Assembly (NCBI GenBank): GCA_050246945.1
Contig: JBFWVC010000001.1
Coordinates: 186,001-250,000, forward strand
Reading direction: 5' to 3'
Length of the DNA: 64,000 bases
DNA from: JAEUMD01 sp050246945
GTDB lineage: Bacteria; Pseudomonadota; Alphaproteobacteria; Rhizobiales; Hyphomicrobiaceae
Shown here one piece after another: positions 34,878-43,288 of the stretch (positions within the stretch are counted from its first letter, which is position 1; every line of letters begins with the position of its first letter). The translations under genes were made by a program, and so were the position numbers. The notes under the pieces are model-generated. The model made no database searches, was not told where the DNA came from, and saw nothing but the letters and a program-made list of their open reading frames with translations.

Positions 34878-35390
34878 TCAAGCGTCGGCCTTTTGCTGTT
34901 GCAACTCTTGCTGACGTCGCAAATAAAGCGCGCCGAAATCGATCGGATCGAGAAGCAGCGGCGGGAAACCGCCTTCGCGCGTGATGTCGGCGAGCAGCCG
35001 CCGCAGGAAGGGGAACAGCAGCGCGGGGCAGTTCACCAGAAGGAAAGGCTCCATCGCCTCCTTGGGAATGTTCTGGATCCGGAACAGACCCGCGTAAACC
35101 ACTTCCAGCTCGTATATGGTGCCGATCTTGCTCGTCGCGTGGGCGCGGAAATTGATGGCGCTTTCGTAGACGTTGCTCTTCGCGTCCGCTGTGCGTGCAT
35201 CAACGTTGACCTCGAGCTGGATGTTTGGATCTTCTCCTGGTCCGCCACCCATCATCTTGTCGATGTTCGGATTCTCGAAGGACAGATCCTTGATGTATTG
35301 GCCGACGACCTGCGCCTGGATCGGGGTGGCGCCCTCTTTCAGCTTGCCTGCTTCGCCAGCCGCACCTTTGCCGTTCTTGCCGTCCGCCAT
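34878..35390 (-). CDS. secB: Protein-export chaperone SecB
   Basis: The protein has 170 residues. It has QYIKDLSFENPNIDK, the conserved N-terminal strand, VNVDARTADAKSNVYESAI, then YAGLFRIQNIPKEAMEPFLL and CPALLFPFLRRLLADITREGGFPPLLL. It is a tetrameric chaperone that keeps pre-proteins unfolded for SecA. An extra Gly/Lys-rich N-terminus (about 25 residues) precedes the core, as in other alphaproteobacteria. It is convergent with dnaQ. Confidence 0.97.
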   Translation of the reverse strand: MADGKNGKGAAGEAGKLKEGATPIQAQVVGQYIKDLSFENPNIDKMMGGGPGEDPNIQLEVNVDARTADAKSNVYESAINFRAHATSKIGTIYELEVVYAGLFRIQNIPKEAMEPFLLVNCPALLFPFLRRLLADITREGGFPPLLLDPIDFGALYLRRQQELQQQKADA

Positions 35391-35559
35391 GGTAGTCGTC
35401 GTCCTTGATTGGATGGAGTCTCAGAAAGATCAGCGGGTGGCTATCATGAGGGCGCGCAGCGCGCAATTCCACCTTGCCATCACCGCTGCGCAAAACCTTG
35501 GAGAAGGCGCGCCACGCCATTGGTTCGCGCACCATGATCGAGCGGTTCGCCGGTGATCG

Positions 35560-36102
35560 CTACGTCTTGCCGCGGCGCGGGTCTACGGTGCGTTCCTCAA
35601 GTCGCTCGTATTCGCCTTCGATGATCGGACCCTCTCCCGTGGGCGGCCGCTTCTGTCGGGAGCCGGACCGCCATTCGGGTTTGCGGTCAGTCTCCGACTC
35701 CGCCGCGTCATCCCAGAACTGGCCGTCTACCGTAACGACGAACAGGCGTTTGAGGCCGTAGCGCACGATCAGTGTACGTACGTGCGGAATGAGCAGAATG
35801 AACCCCAGGGTATCGGTGATGATCCCGGGAGTAAGCAGAAGGAAGCCGGCCACGAGCAGCAGAAATCCTTCCAGAACCGGTGCAACCGGGGGCTTGCCCG
35901 CGTCCATCGTCGCCAGCACGCGCCGCAGGGTCTCCATGCCTTGGGAATGGAGCAGCCAAGTTCCCAGAGCCGCGGTGCCAACGACGATCAGGATCGTAGC
36001 CCAGAAGCCGATTGCCTGGCCGATTTTGATCAGCAGTGCGATCTCCAGCAGGGGAACGGCGATGAAGATCAGTAAAAGAATGGCTCTGATCGGGCTTTGC
36101 AT
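35560..36102 (-). CDS. fxsA: FxsA-family membrane protein
   Basis: The protein has 180 residues. It has three or four hydrophobic helices, including ILLLIFIAVPLLEIALLIKI near the N-terminus and LEGFLLLVAGFLLLTPGIIT, the FxsA signature centre with TPGxxTD. The C-terminal tail is charged (TDRKPEWRSG, EGEYERLEER). FxsA in E. coli suppresses F exclusion of phage T7; the cellular role is not known. It lies on the same strand as secB, 169 bases upstream. Confidence 0.9.
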   Translation of the reverse strand: MQSPIRAILLLIFIAVPLLEIALLIKIGQAIGFWATILIVVGTAALGTWLLHSQGMETLRRVLATMDAGKPPVAPVLEGFLLLVAGFLLLTPGIITDTLGFILLIPHVRTLIVRYGLKRLFVVTVDGQFWDDAAESETDRKPEWRSGSRQKRPPTGEGPIIEGEYERLEERTVDPRRGKT

Positions 36103-36546
36103 AGTTCAGGTTACCACGTCGCGAGTTGCCGTCGTGAATGGCCAAATCCCGTCACCTGGGGCCCCGGTTCGGCATTCCGCTCCCAAAGGCATGATCACCA
36201 GTCGGATGGAACGATCCAGAATATGCCAAAAACGCCATTAGCGCCCTAATCTGCTCTTGTCGGGCACCCGTTCACTCCCCAGTTTCAGGTGCAAGGTGCT
36301 CAACCATGATTTGAAGTACTCATGGCATCGAGCCGGACTTTAGGTTCCCGACAGCAACATCAGTTGGCTTGCCGGTGTTTGTGCCCTAAGTTGGCTTGGA
36401 TACCAACGGTCTTTGGCGGCATCGCCCCCGCTGAAATGATCGAACGCTCGGTGGCCCTGTTCTGCTGCAGGGTATGGACCTCGGTCGGCAGGGCATCTAC
36501 ATGCGGTGGATCGATAGCCCGCCAGATCACTCTCGAAAGCGCGTCA
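36103..36546. other. Gap between divergent fxsA and Tim44-domain genes
   Basis: The 444 bases have no supported gene. They must hold divergent promoters. The open frame running into the Tim44 gene from 36322 has no ribosome site or conserved sequence before 36547, so I treat it as non-coding. Confidence 0.35.
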
Positions 36547-37296
36547 ATGGACGGAAGAATTGATCTTATCACACTGATTTCCCTACTCGTGGCGCTCGTC
36601 GTCATACTCAAGCTGCGCAGCGTTCTAGGCCGCCGCACCGAGGAGGACGACGCGCGCATGGAACGCTACAGAGCTGAGCAACAGCGCACCGCCGCGTCTG
36701 CCGCCGGCCGCGACAAGGTGGTTACTTTGCCGCAGCGTGGAGAACACCAACCGGCTCCGGCGGCAAACGAGGGCGGTTTGGCCATTGCCGAGGTCGAAGA
36801 GCGGATCCGTGCCGTTGCCGGATCGAACCGCGAGGTGGAGCGTGGGCTGCTCGATATTTTCAAGGCCGACTCTAGTTTCGACCCTGAGCATTTCCTGCGC
36901 GGTGCCAAGCAGGCCTACGAATTGATCGTCACGGCGTTCGCGGAGGGAAATCGCAAGCTGCTGCGTGATCTTCTGAGCCGGGAGGTATTCGACAGCTTCC
37001 AGTCCGTGATAGATGAGCGCGAGCAGCGCGGCGATCAGATCGACCAGTCATTCGTCGGAATCTCCAAGGCGGATATTATCGACGCCGAGGAAAAGGATGG
37101 CATCGCCAGCGTTACGGTGAAGTTCGTCAGCCAGCTCATTTCCGCCACTCGGGACAAGGCTGGTGCCGTCATTGCGGGAGATCCTCAGTCGGTGAGCGAG
37201 GTGACGGACCGATGGACGTTCAGCCGGGATGTTTCCACGTCACGGGCTCGCATGAACCCCAACTGGAGGTTGGTCGCGACACAGCACGCGAACTGA
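36547..37296 (+). CDS. Tim44/TimA-like domain membrane-anchored protein
   Basis: The protein has 249 residues from ATG at 36547 (MDGRIDLITLISLLVALVVI). One N-terminal membrane helix is followed by a charged linker and the Tim44-like domain (about 90-245): FDPEHFLRGAKQAYELIVTA, LRDLLSREVFDSFQSVI and a late DRWTFSRDVSTSRARMNPNW. Related alphaproteobacterial proteins lie near secB and mltA; in Caulobacter TimA was linked to inner-membrane biogenesis. The fold suggests lipid or pre-protein binding at the membrane. mltA and smr follow on the same strand, a common rhizobial order. Confidence 0.9.
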   Translation: MDGRIDLITLISLLVALVVILKLRSVLGRRTEEDDARMERYRAEQQRTAASAAGRDKVVTLPQRGEHQPAPAANEGGLAIAEVEERIRAVAGSNREVERGLLDIFKADSSFDPEHFLRGAKQAYELIVTAFAEGNRKLLRDLLSREVFDSFQSVIDEREQRGDQIDQSFVGISKADIIDAEEKDGIASVTVKFVSQLISATRDKAGAVIAGDPQSVSEVTDRWTFSRDVSTSRARMNPNWRLVATQHAN

Positions 37297-37458
37297 TCCA
37301 GGGTTTCGTCCGCCGCGAACCTGCTTTAATTTGCCGCCATTTGTATTCGCGCGCCCGGCGATAGCACTGCGCGCAGTGCTGTTTGCACGCCTGCCGCGCT
37401 TGCGAGGGCAAAGCGACGAAGCGCGCGCAGGGGATGACGGGGCTCGGGGGAGACCACC

Positions 37459-38976
37459 ATGCCAAAAACTTCGGACGGCCGTGGCCGCCTGGTTTCACGA
37501 GTGTTCGGCGACCCGCCTCGGGGGCAGTGGGGTTCCCTTGTCGGCCGTACTCAGCAGAGGCGAACCTATGCCCCGGGCATTTGCGGACGGCTCTTGCGCG
37601 CCATGAGCGCCGGTGCTCTGTTGGCGTTGCTCATGGCGGCTGCAACGAGCCCGGTTGGCGATGCCGCAGCCGAGCCAGCCCAACGGCCCAGCACCGACAA
37701 TCCCGTCCCTCGCACCGTCAATCCGCTGTCCGACATGTCTAAGGTCTCAAGAACACGCAGGCCGCAATCACAGTCTGGGCCAATGTCCGAAACATCAGGG
37801 CATTCGGTCGCTGCCCCAAAGTTCAGCTTCACGCCTGTTGATTTTGATGTGTTGCCAGGTTGGTCGGAGGACGATCATTTGGCGGCATTGAAGACGTTCG
37901 CCAAGTCGTGCGAACGTGTTTTGGTCGCCGTGCGCGCCGGAACACGCTCCGGAAGCACGCCCCCCTCGCCTGGATTGCTGAGCGCCTGTGAAGACGCCGA
38001 CGCGTTGCTGACTGGCAGGACCAAGGCCACGAAGGCTGCCGCTCGCGCCTTTTTCGAATCGCACTTCACGCCCCATGGCATCGTTCACGATGGCCCCGAA
38101 GGATTGCTTACCGGCTACTATGAGCCGGTCGTCGAGGGCGCACGTCATCCCGATGGAAAGTACACGACACCCTTGCTCAGGCGGCCGAAGGACCTGGTCA
38201 ACCTCGTCGCGGAGGCCGATCGTGGAGCCAAGGCGGACAGCCTGACCCATGCCCGCAAGACCAGTGGCGGAACCGAGCCTTATCCGACGCGCCGTCAGAT
38301 CGAGGAGGGCGCATTGGCTGGTCGCAAGCTGGAGTTGATCTATCTAAAGGACCCGATCGACGTCTTTTTCATGCAGATCCAGGGCTCAGGACGAATCGCG
38401 CTGCCCGATGGCACCCAGGTTCGCGTCACCTACGATGGCAAGAATGGCCATCCCTATACGTCGATTGGCCGCTACCTCATCGACAAAGGCTGGTTTCCTG
38501 CCGATCGCATGTCGCTTCAGGCGCTCAAGGAATGGTTGCGCAAGAACCCCGACAAGATGCGCGAAGTGCTCTGGCAGAACCAATCCTATGTCTTTTTCCG
38601 TGAGCTTGAAGGCGTGCAGGCGGAAGCGCCCATGGGCGTGCTCGAAATACCGCTGACGCCGCTCCGCAGCCTGGCGGTCGACACCCGCTTTCATGCGATC
38701 GGTACGCCGGTCTACGTATCGGCTCCCGATATCACGCACATCGCGCCCGACAAGCGCCCGTTCCAGCGACTGATGATCGCCCAGGATGTGGGCTCTGCCA
38801 TCCGCGGACCCGAACGCGGCGACATCTATTGTGGCTCCGGCGACAAGGCAGGCCGCTGCGCCGGCATCACCAAGCACCGGGGCACCTTTTTCGTTCTGCT
38901 GCCCCGCATCAAGATGCGCGAGCCGGTGATCGAGGCAAAGGGCGAGCGGCCGGTCATCCGTCAGGCGAAGCAATGA
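37459..38976 (+). CDS. mltA: Membrane-bound lytic murein transglycosylase A
   Basis: The protein has 505 residues from ATG at 37459, where GGGGGAG lies 6 bases upstream. The hydrophobic signal (AGALLALLMAAATSPVGDAA) only begins near residue 51, so an internal ATG at 37603 would give a more usual signal peptide. The MltA domain begins near LLTGYYEPVVEG, and IQGSGRIALPDGTQVRVTYD lies inside it. The 3D domain ends with MIAQDVGSAIRGPERGD (catalytic Asp). It cleaves the glycan strand to 1,6-anhydro ends in the periplasm. The smr gene overlaps its stop (ATGA). Confidence 0.94.
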   Translation: MPKTSDGRGRLVSRVFGDPPRGQWGSLVGRTQQRRTYAPGICGRLLRAMSAGALLALLMAAATSPVGDAAAEPAQRPSTDNPVPRTVNPLSDMSKVSRTRRPQSQSGPMSETSGHSVAAPKFSFTPVDFDVLPGWSEDDHLAALKTFAKSCERVLVAVRAGTRSGSTPPSPGLLSACEDADALLTGRTKATKAAARAFFESHFTPHGIVHDGPEGLLTGYYEPVVEGARHPDGKYTTPLLRRPKDLVNLVAEADRGAKADSLTHARKTSGGTEPYPTRRQIEEGALAGRKLELIYLKDPIDVFFMQIQGSGRIALPDGTQVRVTYDGKNGHPYTSIGRYLIDKGWFPADRMSLQALKEWLRKNPDKMREVLWQNQSYVFFRELEGVQAEAPMGVLEIPLTPLRSLAVDTRFHAIGTPVYVSAPDITHIAPDKRPFQRLMIAQDVGSAIRGPERGDIYCGSGDKAGRCAGITKHRGTFFVLLPRIKMREPVIEAKGERPVIRQAKQ

Positions 38977-39662
38977 GCGGGCGCGATGCGCCTCCCTCGA
39001 AACGGACCAGACGGCCGCAGCTTAGCGCCGAGGACAGGGCGCTGTGGGATCATGTAGCTGGTTCAGTGCGAAAATCGCGCCGTTCTAAGCCTCGCGTGCC
39101 GGAGGTGGCCGCGCGCAGCATGAGCAGCGAGTTGAACGAGACACTGAGCCAGCTCGAGCAGCGACTGAAGAGCGAAACCAGTCTCACAGAGGTCGCGACT
39201 GCAGGCCATGTTGGCAGGCCGGCGCCGATACCCCAGCCCGCTTCGTTATCACATCCGGCGCGTCCGAGGGCTCCGCTTCTGGCGGAATTCGATCGCAAGG
39301 CCGTCCGCCGCATCCGTTCCGGCCGTATCGAGATCGAGGCACGACTCGATCTGCATGGCATGCGCCAGGACGAAGCGCATCGCGCGTTGCGATCGTTCCT
39401 TGGCGGTTGCCAGGGACGCGGGCTGCGCTGGGTTCTTGTGATCACCGGGAAGGGTCGCGCGTCGGGCAACGAGGACGATGTACGAAAGCCAATTTGCGTC
39501 AATGACGAACGTGGGGTCTTGCGCAGAAGCGTGCCTCGCTGGCTGACCGAGCCAGACTTGCGCCCCCTGGTCGTGAGCTACACGACGGCCGCCCTTCACC
39601 ACGGCGGCGAAGGTGCACTCTATATTCAGCTGCGCGTATCACGCGGCGAGCACCATCGCTGA
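38973..39662 (+). CDS. Smr/MutS2-domain protein
   Basis: The protein has 229 residues from ATG at 38973, overlapping the mltA stop by 4 bases. A basic, low-complexity N-terminus (RTRRPQLSAEDRALWDHVAG) is followed by the Smr domain (about 120-225) with the signature LDLHGMRQDEAHRALRSFL and WVLVITGKGRASG, the loop with GKG. Stand-alone Smr proteins nick DNA or RNA, but the role of this one is not known. mltA-smr adjacency is conserved in alphaproteobacteria. Confidence 0.92.
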   Translation: MSGRDAPPSKRTRRPQLSAEDRALWDHVAGSVRKSRRSKPRVPEVAARSMSSELNETLSQLEQRLKSETSLTEVATAGHVGRPAPIPQPASLSHPARPRAPLLAEFDRKAVRRIRSGRIEIEARLDLHGMRQDEAHRALRSFLGGCQGRGLRWVLVITGKGRASGNEDDVRKPICVNDERGVLRRSVPRWLTEPDLRPLVVSYTTAALHHGGEGALYIQLRVSRGEHHR

Positions 39663-39715
39663 AAGCCGTATGGTTCTCAATACTGGCGGCAAGCAAGACG
39701 GCGAAGGCTTGCGTC

Positions 39716-40249
39716 CTAATCACACTTGGTATCAAGGTTCTTGATCGATGCCGTAACGCCCGAGAGCGAAAATTTGTCCGTCGTTTCGACGCCGTCCTCG
39801 GCGGTCGCGCTTACTTCCATCGTGCTGCCGCGCTTCATTGCGTCGATGAGCTTGAGCTCATCGGTCGGATCGGCCACGAACGCTTTATCCCCCTGAGCGA
39901 ACAACTTGAACGTGCTCGAAGAGATCGTCACAGTCACGTCGCTACCCTTTTTCACCGGATAGCCGAGCAGCACCGAAACTTCGGATTTCACACCATCCTT
40001 GGGCCACGCCGAGACATAGAAGAACGGCTGATCGCGTTTCGCATCTTTCGGTGTGCTGGCTGATGGTTGTGACGCAATAAAACAGATCTTCTTCTCTGCA
40101 CCATCATGAATAAACATCGACCAGTCACCAGCTTTGTCGACAAGCTTCGCTGCGTGTGCAGTCGTCGCACAGCAAACAGCGGTAATGATCGAGAGTACAA
40201 CGGTAGGACGACAGATTGCAGATCGGAAAATCATCTTTGTATAGTCCAT
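39716..40249 (-). CDS. Invasion-associated locus B (IalB)-like secreted protein
   Basis: The protein has 177 residues. The signal peptide hydrophobic core VVLSIITAVCCATTAHAA cleaves near residue 33. The mature part has the IalB pattern: GDWSMFIHDGAEKKICFIA, then DQPFFYVSAWPKDG and EVSVLLGYPVKKGSDVTV. It also has FKLFAQGDKAFVADPTDE with MKRGSTMEVSATA, and ends with a conserved Cys (LDTKC). IalB proteins occur widely in Bartonella and other Hyphomicrobiales, not only pathogens, and are periplasmic or envelope proteins of unclear role. A second ATG at 40234 is possible. It is convergent with smr. Confidence 0.88.
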   Translation of the reverse strand: MDYTKMIFRSAICRPTVVLSIITAVCCATTAHAAKLVDKAGDWSMFIHDGAEKKICFIASQPSASTPKDAKRDQPFFYVSAWPKDGVKSEVSVLLGYPVKKGSDVTVTISSSTFKLFAQGDKAFVADPTDELKLIDAMKRGSTMEVSATAEDGVETTDKFSLSGVTASIKNLDTKCD

Positions 40250-40331
40250 CTTTCCATCGGTTCTCGTTCAGGCGAGTGAAACCTATAGCCGAATCATGTT
40301 CTCAATGTCACCCGCTGGACGATTTTTTTCG

Positions 40332-40859
40332 CTAATCACGAAGACGCGATGTTGGCGCCACGGGGCCACCTGCGCTCAGCGGCCGGTCGGCGAAGTGGGC
40401 GAATGAGCGCACGCGGTCGTACATGACAATCGCACCTGCCATGGCCACGTTCACGCAGAATCGCGTCGGGATCTTCACCACGTGCTGGCACCGTTCCAGC
40501 AACGCTGGCGACAGTGATCCCATTTCAGGGCCGAGCACATACGCAGCGCGCAACGGATGTCGGAAGCTCGGCAGATCAATGGCCTCGTCTATGAGTTCGA
40601 CGCCGACCAGCACGCAACCTTGCGGCAGCTGCATCTCCTCCAGGCTCGACCAATTGTAGTGCGGCAGATGCAACTGCCCCTTTGACGTGTCTGCCCGCGC
40701 CTCCAGCGCGCGGTATGTTGCGCCGATGGTGAAGGTGAAGCTGGCACCGAATCCGTGCGCCGATCGCATGAGGTTGCCAAGGTTGAGCGCCTTCGACATT
40801 CGTTCCGCGCCGATCGCGAAATAGCCGCGCGGTGTCGGGGGCCAGTTGGAGGGCTGCAT
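40332..40859 (-). CDS. SPOUT-family RNA 2'-O-ribose methyltransferase (TrmH-like)
   Basis: The protein has 175 residues from ATG at 40859 (MQPSNWPPTPRGYFAIG). Another in-frame ATG lies at 40886. It has the trefoil-knot methyltransferase motifs NLGNLMRSAHGFGA (motif 1), VLGPEMGSLSPALLERC (motif 2, GxE) and VVKIPTRFCVNVAMAGAIVMYD (motif 3). It is small, with no extra RNA-binding domain, like single-domain TrmL/TrmH relatives. The target nucleotide cannot be read from sequence. It is divergent from the quinone oxidoreductase gene. Confidence 0.9.
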   Translation of the reverse strand: MQPSNWPPTPRGYFAIGAERMSKALNLGNLMRSAHGFGASFTFTIGATYRALEARADTSKGQLHLPHYNWSSLEEMQLPQGCVLVGVELIDEAIDLPSFRHPLRAAYVLGPEMGSLSPALLERCQHVVKIPTRFCVNVAMAGAIVMYDRVRSFAHFADRPLSAGGPVAPTSRLRD

Positions 40860-41029
40860 ATGGCTGAAACCTTTCGCAGTGAACATGGATCGGCGCCGCA
40901 AAAATCGCTCGGTCTCGACAGAAGTAGCGAGTTCTGCTTTCTGCCCGGCGGCGGCCTGCTCGCAAGGCGGTTGCGGCGGAGCGCCGTGCTGCCTACACCG
41001 AAACGGCAATCCCAGACAGGTGGTTTCAC

Positions 41030-42004
41030 ATGAAGGCAGCGCTCTGCAAGAGCCTTGATGGTCCGGCATCCCTCGTCGTCGAGGAGATCCCCGCTCCGCA
41101 CGCCGCTCCGGGCGAGGTGATCGTGCGTGTACATGCCGCGGCATTGAACTTCTTCGATACGCTGATCACGCGCGGAAAGTATCAGCACAAACCGGGGCTG
41201 CCGTTCTCGCCGTCTGGGGAAATCGCAGGTGTGGTCGATGCGGTAGGTGCGGGGGTCACGACGGTCGGCCTGGGCATGCGCGTTGCCTGCTATATGGGCT
41301 GGGGAGGTGCGCGCGAGTTGGTGGCCGTTCCGGCCTCGTCCTGCGTGCCAATACCCGACGGCGTCGACGACGTCGTCGCTTCGGGCATCGCCATAACCTA
41401 TGGAACCGCAATTCACGGACTGCGCGATCGCGCACACCTGAAGCCCGGTGAAACGGTAGCTGTGCTGGGTGCGTCGGGTGGCGCGGGGCTCGCAGCCGTT
41501 GAAATAGCCAAGCTGATGGGAGCCCGCGTCATCGCCGTCGCATCCTCGCCCGAGAAGCTGGCGGTGGCGAAGGCACACGGTGCGGACGACCTGATCGACT
41601 ACGCAGCCGGAGATCTCAAGGTGGCGCTCAAGGAGGCCACCGGCTCGAAAGGCGTCGATGTCGTCTACGATTGCGTCGGCGGCCCGCACGTCGAGCCGGC
41701 GCTGCGTGCAATCTCGTGGCAGGGACGCTATCTCGTTGTTGGTTTTGCGGCCGGAGACATTCCGAAGCTCGCCTTGAATCTCGTGTTGCTGAAAGGCTGC
41801 GACGTGGTCGGCGTCTTCTGGGGCGAATCCGTCAAACGCGATCCGGTTGGCCATCGCGCCAACATGACAGATGTTCTGGCATGGATCGCCGAGGGGCGGT
41901 TGAAGCCGCGTATCCACGGCACATACCCGTTGACCGCCATTGCCGCTGCCATCGGCATCCTGGATCACAGAGAGGCAGTGGGCAAGGTGGTCCTGACACT
42001 TTGA
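41030..42004 (+). CDS. NADPH:quinone oxidoreductase family (zinc-independent MDR)
   Basis: The protein has 324 residues. It has a GroES-like N-terminus (EVIVRVHAAALNFFDTLITR) and PGLPFSPSGEIAGVVDAVG. The Rossmann motif is VAVLGASGGAGLAAVEIAK near residue 145, then DVVYDCVGG. The catalytic zinc ligands of alcohol dehydrogenases are absent, which places it with quinone reductases/zeta-crystallin-like enzymes. Substrate unknown. The end EAVGKVVLTL is typical for the family. An SDR gene follows 300 bases later. Confidence 0.9.
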   Translation: MKAALCKSLDGPASLVVEEIPAPHAAPGEVIVRVHAAALNFFDTLITRGKYQHKPGLPFSPSGEIAGVVDAVGAGVTTVGLGMRVACYMGWGGARELVAVPASSCVPIPDGVDDVVASGIAITYGTAIHGLRDRAHLKPGETVAVLGASGGAGLAAVEIAKLMGARVIAVASSPEKLAVAKAHGADDLIDYAAGDLKVALKEATGSKGVDVVYDCVGGPHVEPALRAISWQGRYLVVGFAAGDIPKLALNLVLLKGCDVVGVFWGESVKRDPVGHRANMTDVLAWIAEGRLKPRIHGTYPLTAIAAAIGILDHREAVGKVVLTL

Positions 42005-42304
42005 CGATAATTTCGTGCTTCGATGCCGGCATCCCAGACAGTGCGGCACCTTGATCTAAAGGATGAGAAGCCGCGCGCATCGTGACGCGCAAGGTTCAGC
42101 ACACACTGTTAACTATGCCGCGGGCTGCGACGATTCACATCCCGATCGACCCTTTACGCACTCGCCTTGCACCGCGTAAGCAGGGTCACGATACGTCGCG
42201 GTCTGAATTCGACAGCACGTATGATTGGGCTCTCGCCGCCTTTTCGCCAAGCGCTTGGCGACCGCTCGACCGGCTTGTGAAAATGCAGGCAAAACGGGGC
42301 ACAC
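42005..42304. other. Gap between quinone oxidoreductase and SDR genes
   Basis: The 300 bases have no gene I can support. Neither strand shows a conserved reading frame, a T-tailed hairpin or a strong promoter. GGGGCACACATG precedes the SDR start. The gap is longer than expected for a tight operon. Confidence 0.35.
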
Positions 42305-43090
42305 ATGAAACTGGACAACAAGATAACGGCGGTCGTCACCGGCGGTGCGTCAGGTCTGGGCGCGGCTTCGGTTCGACGGCTGGCGGCTGCTGGCGTTCGC
42401 GTCTCCATATTCGATCTCAACGAGGCGGCGGGCGCCGCAATGGCTGAGGAGGTCGGCGGCGCGTACTTCAAGACGAATGTCGCTGACGAGGAGAGCGTCG
42501 GCGCCTCGCTCGCCGCCTCGCGTGACCGCTTCGGGCAGGAACGCATTCTGGTCAATTGCGCGGGTGTCGTCGTCGGCAAACGGTCGGTCCGACGCGTCAA
42601 GGAAAACGGCAGCGTCGAGGCTCACGACGCCGCGTCGTTCCGCAAGGTTATCGAGGTCAATTTGATCGGCACGTTCTTGATGTCGTCCAGGTCGGCCGCT
42701 GGAATGATGACGCTCGAGCCGCTGCAGCCGGACGGAGAGCGCGGCGTCATTATCACGACATCGTCCGTAGCTGCTGTCGAAGGGCAGATGGGGCAGATCG
42801 CTTATTCCGCCTCGAAAGGCGGTGTATTGGCGATGACGCTGCCACTGGCGCGTGACCTGTCGCGCGAAGGCATTCGCGCCGTGGCAATTATGCCCGGCCT
42901 CTTCGGCACGCCGATGTTCGATACGCTGCCTGATGATGCGCGCGCGGCTTTGGCTGCACAGGTGCCTTTTCCCTCGCGCCTCGGCGACCCCGACGAATTC
43001 GGTCATCTCGTCGTTCAAATCGCTGAAAATGTTATGCTGAATGGATGCGGAATAAGGCTCGACGGAGCGATACGACTCGCTCCACGTTAG
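42305..43090 (+). CDS. Short-chain dehydrogenase, 3-hydroxyacyl-CoA dehydrogenase type-2-like
   Basis: The protein has 261 residues. The NAD motif TGGASGLGAASVRRLAAAG comes first, then ILVNCAGVVVGKR. The catalytic Ser lies in IITTSSVAAVEGQMG, and the catalytic pair is IAYSASKGGV (YxxxK). A stretch KTNVADEESV marks NAD preference. The insert before the active site (EPLQPDGERGVII) and the NVMLNGCGIRLDGAIRLAP end closely resemble HSD17B10-type enzymes, which act on 2-methyl-3-hydroxybutyryl-CoA in isoleucine breakdown. Substrate is inferred only. Confidence 0.9.
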   Translation: MKLDNKITAVVTGGASGLGAASVRRLAAAGVRVSIFDLNEAAGAAMAEEVGGAYFKTNVADEESVGASLAASRDRFGQERILVNCAGVVVGKRSVRRVKENGSVEAHDAASFRKVIEVNLIGTFLMSSRSAAGMMTLEPLQPDGERGVIITTSSVAAVEGQMGQIAYSASKGGVLAMTLPLARDLSREGIRAVAIMPGLFGTPMFDTLPDDARAALAAQVPFPSRLGDPDEFGHLVVQIAENVMLNGCGIRLDGAIRLAPR

Positions 43091-43288
43091 CTAAGATGTG
43101 GAACCTGCTGGCCGATCGAGACGTTTTCTGATTGGCCACGGTGCTGAATCGCAGCTTACTGCGCGATCCGCGCGTGTATGATCATCGGGGCACTGGCTTG
43201 ATTGCGCGCGCAGCCGCATAGGCCGGCGCTTATTTGGTTTGAGTAACGGGCGCGTGCGAGCGAGTCCGAGTTTGGTGGGAGTGAGAGG

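Noticed and set aside
40589..42049. 486-codon open frame antisense to the quinone oxidoreductase
   Set aside because: Its sequence is the complement of a clear MDR-family gene and it runs into the real SPOUT methyltransferase in another frame.
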